From Hofstenia miamia (lineage: Eukaryota > Xenacoelomorpha > Acoela > Hofsteniidae), in the NCBI GenBank assembly GCA_900660155.1, contig CABFPE010000311.1:385620-449619 (forward strand): DNA of 64,000 nt, written 5' to 3'. The notes under the pieces are model-generated. The model did not search any database and had not been told where the DNA came from. It was given only the letters and a program-made list of their open reading frames with translations. Of this stretch, positions 36,441-46,848 are shown in pieces; position 1 is the first letter of the stretch, and each line of letters starts with the position of its first letter. The position numbers were made by a program, and so were the translations under genes.

Positions 36441-36886
36441 TTTCTTACAAGAATTATGAATTTAATTGTAAATCGGTATGAAAGGCATTCAATGAAAAGG
36501 ATTTCGGATTTGTGATTGCATTCAATTGTCACAAATATAGATTCCTGTGTAATATAGATATCTATTTATCAAACATTGGGAAATTACGAATGCATAGTAT
36601 TGGGGACCTTCGTATATTCAAATGCCATAATTTTTTCAATAAAATATATAATGTAAATTTTCAGCTTCCTGAAATATATATTTAATACAAACATAACTCA
36701 TTCAGGAAGCACCATTTCAATGTCTTAAATTTAGATTTTGAAGTAATAAATAGTCATCATATATAACTAATTTTTAACTTAAGATTCCTGTTAAATAATT
36801 TTCTTTGAAAGAAACATTCTAAAAAAACAAACGCATATTTTCGAATGCTACATATTTTTCATTAATGATAAAGTGCTAAAATATGT
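36441..36886. other. AT-rich DNA, nothing recognised
   Basis: Intergenic or 3' flanking sequence without features. Confidence 0.6.
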
Positions 36887-36897
36887 ATAGTTGGTAT

Positions 36898-37550
36898 TGG
36901 GAACCGAAAGGGCCCTTGTGCCTGAACCGTCCTAGAGAGTAACCTCCTCGCGGTGGTTCCTGGGGAAGCTACCTCCCAAGGCGAAAGCCAAAGGGTGGTG
37001 CTGAGCTAATTCTTGACGGGCGCGTCGCTTTGCGGAGTCCCGAACCAAGAGTGGACGTTAAACAATAGGGTATACGAAGGTGCCGCCATGTGTGCTATGC
37101 GCATGTGGGGGCCGTAATGATGATGTGAGACTGTCTGGTAGTATTAAATTGCTGCTGGTGCCCAGAGTCGTAGAGTGCGTCTACGTGGGAAGAGATTTTT
37201 CTCTGTCTCTGGCCTCTAGATAGGCCTTGGCCAGCATTTGCTGTGCCTTCCTATGAGGGAGCCCTGCTCTGTCATAGGTTTTAGTGCTGACAGTAAATGC
37301 TCACGAGTTACCCAGTTAGTAACCTTGGTTGGCGAAAGCTGGAGAGGCGCAACCCTCTCATGAAGCTCAGCCTTTGGCTTCACTCCTGCTGATCAGACTC
37401 AACACAGATCAGCACTCTGCGTGCCAGGGGTCGCCAGAGGTCAAGCATGATTAAACCGGCCTTAGTGATACACTTCTAGGGGTAGTTCCGGATTTTGATC
37501 TGTTGACACACACTCTTCAGTCGGTTGACTGGTAGAGTAACCCCGACCAC
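36898..37550 (+). mobile_element. GC-rich noncoding retroelement-like insertion with 11-bp target duplication and ribozyme-like 5' end
   Basis: A sharply bounded island, far richer in G+C than its flanks. It is bracketed by the identical 11-mer ATAGTTGGTAT (36887-36897 and 37551-37561). It has no open frame and many hairpins (for example GAGAGGCGCAACCCTCTC and CTGATC..GATCAG). The left end begins GGGAACC and folds as an HDV-like ribozyme (separate entry), the position such ribozymes occupy at the 5' end of RTE, R2 and some other LINEs and their short derivatives. The right end, GTAACCCCGACCAC, has neither poly(A) nor a microsatellite tail. I read it as a complete, non-autonomous, LINE-dependent element. 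The parent family is unknown to me. Confidence 0.7.
36899..36995 (+). ncRNA. Candidate HDV-like self-cleaving ribozyme
   Basis: The elements of the HDV double pseudoknot are present in order. P1 is GGGAACC (36899-36905) paired with GGTTCCT (36955-36961), giving a G-U wobble at the cleavage position as in HDV. P3 is ACC (36942-36944) with GGT (36952-36954), closing the loop TCCTCGC (36945-36951), which equals the HDV L3 loop. GG (36962-36963) can form P1.1. A short P4, CCT/AGG, spans 36972-36981. J4/2 is CGAAAG (36982-36987), whose C would be the catalytic base. A weaker P2 is possible between CCCTT (36913-36917) and AAGGG (36991-36995). P2 and the 24-nt insert before P3 are the least certain parts. 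Confidence 0.6.
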
Positions 37551-37755
37551 ATAGTTGGTATACTTTTATTGCAATTATTCTATTTTACATATTTGTGAAG
37601 CATATGATTTCTTGAAATCCCTTATTTCCATGAAGTAATTTCACAAAAAATTGTTTGGTCTCACCTAATGCCTTTTGAAATATGAAAGAAGGCAAGAAAA
37701 TAAGTATATTTAGAGTTGCCTTTTCTATATAAAATATTGTTTACAACTCTACATA

Positions 37756-39385
37756 CAGTACTGGAAAAAAGAATTCGGTCACGCATGATTTGTCATAAAT
37801 ATTTTCAAGAAATTAAAGCCCAGAATGTCCTAGATATTTCTTAATTAGATTTGTTGTTGCAGAAAGAGGAATTAATCAATGTTGAAAAATAATTATCACT
37901 GTTTACTTTAAATCTCAAGGAGGAATCCTACAATGCTTGTGGTTAGCTCATTTTTGCTTGGAAAAATGTATTCGGCCACTTTAGGCCGAATCAGAGAATC
38001 TGTACAACATTTCATTTGTTGAGATTTTTCATTCTATTTAATTTGAGAATATCTAATAACAGTTTTTCATCGCTATATATGATGCCTGGTTACGTACTTA
38101 TTGCCATCCGCGAGTTGATTTCCCCTAAACATTTGGAAGGGATGAGTCAACGTAATATAGATCAACTTGTAGAGCGACATCGAAGTACTGTCGGGGATAT
38201 CATGAGACGTTTCACTTTTGAAAACATCATTGCTCCCAGGCCAAAGTCCGAAAGACCACAGAAGACCTCCAAAACTTCCCAGGAAACTCTTGTGTGCCTT
38301 TCAAAGCGATTTCCCAGGAAGAATGGGCTGATGGTCACACTATGACGGCAAAAACTGTGCGAAACACCCTGAAGAAGTACTCAATTGGGACTTTTTTGGC
38401 AGCCAGAAAGCCATTCTTAATCTCAAATCAAAGATTACGCCGACTGAGGTGGGCCAAGTTGATGAGAAACAATTTGTCTGAACATTGGTCTAATGTTATA
38501 TTTTCAGATGAGTCAAGATTTGAGCTATACTCATCAAAGAGAATGTTAATAAAGAGATCAACTGGGCAGAAGTTCAGATTCTTGCCTCCATATACTTGGG
38601 GGACCATGAAGTATAGTGGGAAGTCTGTCATGGCGTGGAGTACAATATGGAAGTGTGGTCTTCGCAAAATTGTTCACATCACTGGTACTCTCCGAAGCTA
38701 TCAATATACTTGCATTCTAGAATAAGAACTCTTGCTACTCCTTACAAGTCATTCAATATATCAGCAGGATTGTGCTACATGTCAACCTCAAAAGAAATGA
38801 AATGAAAAACCTCTTCCACAATAATGGGGTTGCTATCCTTGCTGACTTGCCTGGTCATTCTCTAGACCTTAACATTATCTAAAATTTCTGGAAATAGGTC
38901 AAATCGGATTGGAAAGCCTACCCTCCACACTGAAGCCACGCTGTGGAGCGCAATAAAGAAAGAATTCTATGCAATACCCAAAAGCTTTATTGAAAAACTT
39001 TTTCTTCAATCCCTGATCGCCTTGAAGCTGTTATTTGCTCAAAAAGATACCCTACAAAATATTAGAAATGAAAATTTTGTTGTTAAGTGCTAACATTGCG
39101 GCAATTATTGATTTATATATCCCATTTTAAATGTATTTTTTTGGATTTCTCATTTGTTAAATTTTTTTTCAGGTTGAAGAATAAATTTTTCTAATATAAA
39201 TTTTTCAATTTTGATTAAAAATTAATAGCCTATTGTTATTCTACAAATTGTATGGTATTAAGCATACAAATTTCCCCTTCGCAATCAAAATATCACTTAG
39301 TTATAATCTTACGCACAGTCTATTCAATATATCTTCGTTATTTATTCAAAATAGCAAGGTGGTCGAATACATATTTCCAGTACTG
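37756..39385 (+). mobile_element. Tc1-like transposon, full length, inactive
   Basis: Left end ACAGTACTGGAAAAAAGAAT, right end its diverged complement (TTCCAGTACTGT), with TA on each outer side (37754-37755, 39386-39387). At 1630 bp this is a normal Tc1 length. The transposase region runs on the plus strand from about 38080 to 39060. Confidence 0.93.
38080..39060 (+). pseudogene. Tc1 transposase remnant
   Basis: The N-terminal helix-turn-helix part reads LEGMSQRNIDQLVERHRSTV. After a frame change near 38320 the protein continues with TAKTVRNTLKKYSI, then LRRLRWAKLMRNNLSEHWSN and VIFSDESRFEL, the latter holding the first catalytic Asp. Past a stop at 38725 the region around 38820-38910 still shows NNGVAILADLPGHSLDLNII, the counterpart of the second Asp and SPDLNPIE boxes. 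Several stops and at least two frame changes make it inactive. Confidence 0.88.
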
Positions 39386-39387
39386 TA

Positions 39388-40040
39388 GTTTCCAAAAACA
39401 ATGCACATACAACAACGAATACATATACAAAATTTTATATTTAGATGCTATATCTTCACTAGTCAGAATAATAATATTTAAAAGCTCGTCATTATTTAAG
39501 GCTTTCGATAGTATAACTTTGGAAGTGTTTATTTTTTCGGTTTTATATACTCTTAAGTTATTAATTTGTTTTGATAGATTTAGGAAAATTTTTCTTTATA
39601 TTTATGTATGAATTAATTTTTCATAATTTTCATAATTTATTTATACATGTATAGTAAACTCTAAAGTATTATAGGGTGTATTTTTTTGAAATTTGCCTGC
39701 CTAATAATTATTATTGCTTTGTACATCTGATTAGAAGAAAAAGAAGATGAGCTTAAAAATGTATTTTTGCCATTTCTGTTTCACTTATTAAACTTAGCAG
39801 TGTTGAAGTTTTGGAAAGCATGCTATCAAAAATCTGGGTCTAAATGTCATTATATTAAAATGATATTTTACCAATTACTAAAAACCACTATCTTGTTCAG
39901 CAACAGTAGTATCCTTTTTGAAATATTTAGTAATCGCTTTAGGGTGTATACTATTAATTTGAGGCACTAATCACAATATGGAATATCTTTTCCAATGTCG
40001 AGACTACTTCTACAAATAGCTTAGTCTTTATTAAACCTCT
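39388..40040. other. AT-rich DNA, nothing recognised
   Basis: Open frames at 39252-39611 and 39767-39970 are AT-rich and show no domain. Confidence 0.55.
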
Positions 40041-40089
40041 ATTAAGTAAGATAAGATAAGAGATTATTTATTCAGATAAATGTTCACAA

Positions 40090-40880
40090 TTGCCTGAAAT
40101 GCCTTTACAAATGGCCTCAAAAGCACAGAAGTCTATTTGTTCACTTTTAGAGCAAGTTAGCCAGGATACTTGTTTATCCTCCAGTTTGTCTCATCGCGAT
40201 AAAGCAAGACTTCTCCCTTGTTCCATGCCAGGAAGTGGGGATTGGTTGATGGCGATTCCCTTGAAAGCACTTGGTCTTTCCTTCGCTCCTGCTGAATTCC
40301 GAGCTTTGCTTTGCTATCCGCTTGCATCCCTTAATTGATGATGACAAAAATGTCCAAAATGCTTTAAGCCTTGAGATTTATTCGGTGATCATGATATGTC
40401 ATGTGCGGCTGATGGTGACAGAATTGCGCGTCATGATCGACTCATGAACGCTATTTTTGCAACTGCTTCTAAAGGTGCTCTGTCTCCTGTGCTTGAAAAG
40501 TCTAACCTCACTGAGTCTCGTGCTTGTCCTGGGGATATCTTTTTGCCATGATGGTCATCTGGCCGACCAGCCGCTTTAGATGTGACTGCAGCCTTCGATT
40601 GTTTCTCTTGCGGGTACTAATGCTGGTCATGCTCTCGAAGTTTCAGACAACCGAAATCTTACTAAATACGCAGAATCATGTTCAGCTGCTGGTATATCCT
40701 TCATACCACTATCAGTGGAAGCTCTAGAAGAATGGTCACGAATTCTTATCAAAGTATTCTCCAAGATGTCTTCTGCCAGAAGTGCCTCTTGCGATATGAA
40801 TACAATTTCAACATATTTTTTCCAGCAATTGTCAGTAATTTTACAGCGGGAAATGCTGCACTTCTATTATTAAAATATGG
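40090..40880 (+). mobile_element. LINE fragment, family D, C-terminal half
   Basis: The plus strand encodes GSGDWLMAIPLKALGLSFAP and AEFRALLCYPLASL. After frame changes it reads GDIFLP, GRPAALDVT and SFIPLSVEALEEWS. This order (R/S-x-P-x-x-G-x-W-L, LGL..P.EFR, GD-I-x-L-P-x-W-x-x-GR-x-A-x-D-V-T, F-x-P-L-x-x-E) is the C-terminal half of a non-LTR RT family common in aquatic invertebrate genomes, also seen here at 49900-50700 and 53264-53850. The copy is 5'-truncated and has several frame changes. A (GATAA)2 stretch lies just left at about 40048. Confidence 0.7.
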
Positions 40881-41283
40881 TTTTTAGGGTTCAAGCAATT
40901 CATGTCTAATCTGTGACATCTGGAGCAAAAACTCATTAAATAATGTTATCTACAGCATCCCAACCGTTGTACAAGTCTTCCAGTATCGATCACTTAAAAA
41001 ATAATCATTGTAATGTTAATTTTATATGTATTGATTTTCATTCTTTGTTATAGTATAGTTATTATTTATAAAACTGAATGAATAAATTAGAAATCCAGAA
41101 AATCTTTTTACATATTGAATTGAGTCAAATATAACTCCCAACAATATATATTTTTTATTTGTTTTTTTGGTAGGTATCACAAAAAATTCACTTAAAGAGA
41201 AAACAATTTTTTGCATTCAGTCATTATTTTGCTATAAATAATCAAAATTTCATATTTTTTGAACGTTTAGCTGCTACAGCAAT

Positions 41284-42546
41284 CAGGGGCGGATACAGAA
41301 AATTTTTTTAGAGGGGGCCCAATGTAGAAAAAAATACTACGTGCATATTTGAGTGCTGGATAGGGCACAAAGTACTGAATTTTCAATATTCACCAATGTG
41401 CACGAGCTTCCCCACCCTGTACTAACCAGAGATGGGTGCGGGGCAGATTTTTGTGACCTGCCCTCTCCGCCCCACAAACTATGTGCCCAGCCCCATTTCC
41501 ACGTGTTGACATCTGCCACGTATTGCCCTAAACTTTATGTTCTATAGCCCCAAATTGGTCCACTAAAAAAATTATTGCTCCAAAAACTAATTGCGATATA
41601 TTTTATTGCCCCATATTTGTTCGATGACAATTTTCAAAGCACTGCAAATATTTTTAATTCTTATTGCCTTAAAGATACAGAGTAATTTTTTCAAATACCA
41701 TCTCGACTATTACTACCAATAGGAATGTAATAATAAAATTTTATTAATGAACAAATATAAAATTTAAACTCTATAAAGCAAAAATTTTATGCACTATATT
41801 TATGCAAGGATAATTGCAGATGCTATTGATGACCAATTAGATCAAGGAGGTCTTGTTGGTATTATTAAATGGAATCTAATTTCGCTAAGATTTGGAAATA
41901 CATGATAATTGATTTTTCAAAATTTCCAAGTCAATCAAAATTTTAACAAGCATGGAACTGCGATGTAAGAAAATTGCGTTTGCAATCTTTAAAATTGGCA
42001 GTTCCTTGGTTTAGTTTTTGTCAAATCAAAAGTGTTTTTACTCCACTTTTGGCCCATGGGTACCTACTTTAGAAAAATTTTGGCCCATACCAAAAATTTC
42101 AAATTACGCTTTAATTTTGTGTTTTTAGGAGATTTTTTTGGCATTATGCACTACAAAGTAGACCAATTTTTAGTTAATTTTCAATAGCACAAGATTAAGC
42201 AAATTACACAATTGTTCTCCTAATAGTATGAATGTGTGCTTAGTTGTCAAATTCAATCAATAAAAATGACCACATTGATATATATGTTGAAAAAATCAAG
42301 AAAATCAACTAATTCAAAAATGTAAAATTTTGGTGAAAATCAATAAATTCTAAAATAAAAAAAATTGTTTTGATATATCACACAAGTTTGTATTTTGGTG
42401 ATGTTTTTGGTGGTGAAATAGGCCCATTGTATTGAATATGAATACAAAAAATTTTGACCAAGGTGAAAATTTTAAACTTTGTTGCACAATTTTAATGATT
42501 TTTCTTATTTTAAAGGGTGACCAGGCCCCCTCTGTATCCACCCCTG
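41284..42546. mobile_element. hAT-like non-autonomous element, about 1.26 kb
   Basis: Left end CAGGGGCGGATACAGAAAAT with a G-rich run after it; right end TCTGTATCCACCCCTG, its complement. The flanking octamers ACAGCAAT and ACGTCAAT match at 6 of 8 positions. These fit a hAT element with a decayed target duplication. No transposase is recognisable. Open frames at 41337-41547 are on both strands of one GC-richer patch and look accidental. Confidence 0.7.
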
Positions 42547-43958
42547 ACGTCAATCAAATAGATGCTGCTGCATGTGAGCAAAAATAGTTTCCATCAGAAC
42601 AAATTTTAATTATTTCTGATGATGACGTTCCATTTTTCTTTGATTTTCTGATTTGTTTAAATGTAAAATTGTATAGCTACAAAGATTTTTCTCTTAACTA
42701 TTTGATAGTGTGTTATATTGAAAATAACTTGAGGTGTTAAAGTTAATGTATGTTGAATTATTCTTCGTTCTTAAAGAATTTTAGCAGCTTAAGTAGAAAT
42801 ATAATCAGAAATATATTTTATATGTTGTTGATATTATTCTCACATTTTCTTTTATAAATTTAATGATTTTAAGATTTCTTATTAGGCAGCTTGTATGGAC
42901 TCCTCTCTGTTCTATTTAAGTGTATGTATGAATGACTTCTTGTTGTTTAAATTGCTGTTCCTTTCAATGATCTTATTTATTAGCTCTTTAATATTGCGAT
43001 TTATGAACTCTATTGGATATTGATTTTTTCTTAGGATGTTTTTAAGTGATAAATGCAGTTAACTACTTTGAAGACTAATCATGAATTGTAATAAAATTGC
43101 ATACGAAAATATTATACCCTGCAACAAAGTAAATGAAAAAATTGTAANAATCAATAAATTCTAAAATAAAAAAAATTGTTTTGATATATCACACAAGTTT
43201 GTATTTTGGTGATGTTTTTGGTGGTGAAATAGGCCCATAGTATTGAATATGAATACAAAAAATTTTGACCAAGGTGAAAATTTTAAACTTTGTTGCACAA
43301 TTTTAATGATTTTTCTTATTTTAAAGGGTGACCAGGCCCCCTCTGTATCCACCCCTGACGTCAATCAAATAGATGCTGCTGCATGTGAGCAAAAATAGTT
43401 TCCATCAGAACAAATTTTAATTATTTCTGATGATGACGTTCCATTTTTCTTTGATTTTCTGATTTGTTTAAATGTAAAATTGTATAGCTACAAAGATTTT
43501 TCTCTTAACTATTTGATAGTGTGTTATATTGAAAATAACTTGAGGTGTTAAAGTTAATGTATGTTGAATTATTCTTCGTTCTTAAAGAATTTTAGCAGCT
43601 TAAGTAGAAATATAATCAGAAATATATTTTATATGTTGTTGATATTATTCTCACATTTTCTTTTATAAATTTAATGATTTTAAGATTTCTTATTAGGCAG
43701 CTTGTATGGACTCCTCTCTGTTCTATTTAAGTGTATGTATGAATGACTTCTTGTTGTTTAAATTGCTGTTCCTTTCAATGATCTTATTTATTAGCTCTTT
43801 AATATTGCGATTTATGAACTCTATTGGATATTGATTTTTTCTTAGGATGTTTTTAAGTGATAAATGCAGTTAACTACTTTGAAGACTAATCATGAATTGT
43901 AATAAAATTGCATACGAAAATATTATACCCTGCAACAAAGTAAATGAAAAAATTGTAA
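42338..43958. other. 810-bp overlap of two contigs at n43148
   Basis: 42338-43147 equals 43149-43958 almost base for base (one A/T difference seen). The left copy ends exactly where the n stands, and the right copy begins just after it. It includes the right end of the hAT-like element and the 5' part of LINE B, so these appear twice. Confidence 0.92.
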
Positions 43959-46822
43959 CTAAGCAAAATAAATTAAAATTAGTAAATACCAATTTCCAGA
44001 GTATTATGAATAAAGTTGATAAATTTTATGATCTAATTCACAATTTTGATGACAGTACAATCATTGGCGTTACAGAAACTTGGTTAAAATCTAATGGCTA
44101 CTCTAAAAAGTTTAAATAACAAATACTTGATCTTTCAAAGAGATAGAAGACAAGCTTAACACATAAAAACAGAGGTGGTGGTGTTTTGCTAAATATACCA
44201 CGCAAATTCAAACCAATAATCAGAGATGATATTTCTGAAAATGATTCTGAATTTGATAGATTATGAGTTCAATTTAATATATGTGGAGTCTGTTATTTGA
44301 TCAATTTAAGTTATTGCAGTAAAAAACAATCATTTCAAGCTTTTAAAGAAAACTTATACAAAAAAAATTGCATTGCAAATCAAACAACAAAGATAGTTAT
44401 TACTATGGGTGATTATAACCAAAAATATTTGTGTGAAATTGAAAAAAGGAAAATTAACGATTTAATTGATGTCTTTAATATGGAAGTTCTGAATAAAATT
44501 ATACCAACGCATTTCAACTTTGTTAAGTCTTCTTTGATTGATTATATCATTACTGACATCTCAAGCATTAAGACATATGAGGTTTTTGTTACAGATTATT
44601 TCATATCAGACCACTTACTGACATGTGCAATATCTAATATTATAACGACTCAAACAGATTCACGGATATATTGCACTAAAAGATTTTATTCAAATCAATA
44701 CTTTAACAAAAATAATTTTTTGAAGGAATTGATCAATTTAAATTGGAAGGATTATTACTTTGGTACAACAGTGTATCAAAAAATGATGTTTATATTCGAT
44801 AATTTAACAAGTATTTATCATAAGCTTTGCCCTATTGCAAAGATTCAAAAACACAATGTAAAAAATGATAATAAAACTTGAAAGATATGGATATCTAAAG
44901 AAAAGAAAGAATGCATTAGAAAAAAGCATAAGGCATATGCAATTTTTAGTCAAAACAGAACGAAAGCCAAATATGATCATTATAAAACAAACTGTAATTT
45001 TGGTCTACAAGCTTTTTTACAAAAATCTTTTAATGAAAAAAAAACTGTAAAACAAAAGTGGTCATTTATTTCGAATTTTTTAAATTTTAAAGAAGAAAAT
45101 GAAATTCCTTATATAATAAATGATGATGGTGAATATATTACAAATGACAAAGAAATTAGTAATATTTTAAATGAAAGATTTGTGAAACTAGGAATGAATG
45201 ACAACCTAAATACAAAGTTTAAACATTTATATCATAAGCATCGCAATATTAGAAAACATGATGATCCCTATAAACCAAGATTTATTACATTAGTAGAATT
45301 TTACAAAGAAACAAAGAAAATTAATTGGAACAAAGCGAAAGGTCATTGTGAATTTCCTCCTTGGTTTTTGAAAGGTGCCTTGTGTATTTTATTGAGACCT
45401 TTGTGTGACTTATTTAATCAATGCTTGGCAGAATCAACTTACCCTGATTACTTAAAAATGGCTAAAGTTACACCAATATATAAGAAAGGAAGAAAAGATA
45501 TTGCAGAAAATTACCGACCAGTTTCAGTAATAACAGTAATTAATAAAATATTTGAAAAATTATTATGCAACCAAATTTAGCTATATGTGGAAAAAAATGA
45601 ATTAATATCAAAACATCAGTTTGGATTTCAAAAAGATACCTCTATATGCTGTTGAAGACTGGAGATCAAAATTAGATAGGAATGAAAAAATATATATAGC
45701 ATCACTAGATATTTCAAAGGCATTTAATTCAATAAACCATTCTATTTTATTGGAAAAGTTAAAGCAGATTTATAATTTTAGTGATTCTTTAATAGAGTTA
45801 TTAAATAACTATTTAAGTACTAGATATCAGTATGTGAAACTTAAAGAAGAAATATCAAATTCATTAGAACTAAACCATGGAGTACCGCAAGGATCAGTCC
45901 ATTACTATTTAAGTTATATGTAAACGAAATGGATCAACACATTAATAGTAATCATGTACAATTGTCAGATGATACTCTCATTTATTGTAAAAATATTTTA
46001 ATTTTATCGAAGAATTGCCATCATTCTATAATACAAATTTGTTAAAACTAAATATTGAAAAAACTATATTTATGGTAATTAAGAATAGAAGAAATGTATC
46101 AAAATTAGAAAGTATTAAGATATGTAACAACGTCATTCAGGAATCACCAAAAATGACATATTTGGGAATAGTAATTGATAATAAATGGAATTTTGAAGAC
46201 GAGGCAAACAACATCATAGAGAAAATGGCGTATGATATAAGATCAATTCAAAAAATTGGAAAGTTTATACCAATAAAATGGAGGGTAATACTCTTTCCAT
46301 CACTTGTTCTATCCCATTCTTGTACTTATCTGGTTTATTAATGAACTTAAGGAAAAAAGCAAAATCGAAATTAGAGAAAGTATTTAAATGGGAAATAAAC
46401 ATAATTAGTAACAAAAATCAAAAAGAAATAATATGTAAATACCATCTAAGATCATTAGAAGCTCTTCAAAATATTAGATGTTTATCGATATTTTGGAAAA
46501 GAAAATCGAACATTTCTAATAATCTAAATCAAAGAACAATTATATTTGGTAAAACTAAGTATAATAGAAAAGTAATGGAGAACGGATTCCTAAATTATTC
46601 AATATCACTATGGAACAAATTGGATTACAGTACAAGAAGTGAAAAAATTAGACAATATTTAAGAAGAAGTTGAAAAACATGATTACACAACAAAATATCA
46701 ATTATCTGACTAACTATATAATAAGATGTGCAACTCAAGAACAATAAGTAAAAGATATTTATTAATTCTCCTTGGTCAATTGATAATCATAAATTTAAAC
46801 TATTCAGAACAGATAAAAATAA
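43892..46822 (+). mobile_element. LINE family B: APE endonuclease and reverse transcriptase, degenerate
   Basis: The plus strand begins MNCNKIAYENIIPCN, then the endonuclease: LKLVNTNFQSIMNKVDKFYD, IIGVTETWLKS, ITMGDYN, SLIDYIITD and SDHLLTC. The reverse transcriptase follows with NYRPVSVITVINKIFEKLL (fingers), YIASLDISKAFNSINHSI, NHGVPQGS and, at about 45965, LSDDTLIYC in place of the usual YADD, then the thumb MTYLGIVIDNKWNFE. At least five frame changes or stops interrupt the reading. The layout and motifs place it in the CR1/Jockey group of LINEs. It ends near the (GATAA)n tract at 46823. Confidence 0.88.
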
Positions 46823-46848
46823 TAAGATAAGATAAGATAAGATAAGAT
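46823..46848. repeat. (GATAA)n microsatellite between two LINE 3' ends
   Basis: About five GATAA units. On the minus strand this is (TTATC)n, the 3' tail of LINE family A, repeated at the 3' ends of the other A copies at 54391 and 56166. Confidence 0.9.

Noticed and set aside
36898-37550. GC-rich island considered as rRNA or tRNA cluster
   Set aside because: No conserved rRNA core or cloverleaf could be recognised. Target duplications instead indicate an inserted element.
41337-41547. Overlapping ORFs on both strands
   Set aside because: Lie in a GC-richer patch of a noncoding hAT-like element, with no domain or splice context.
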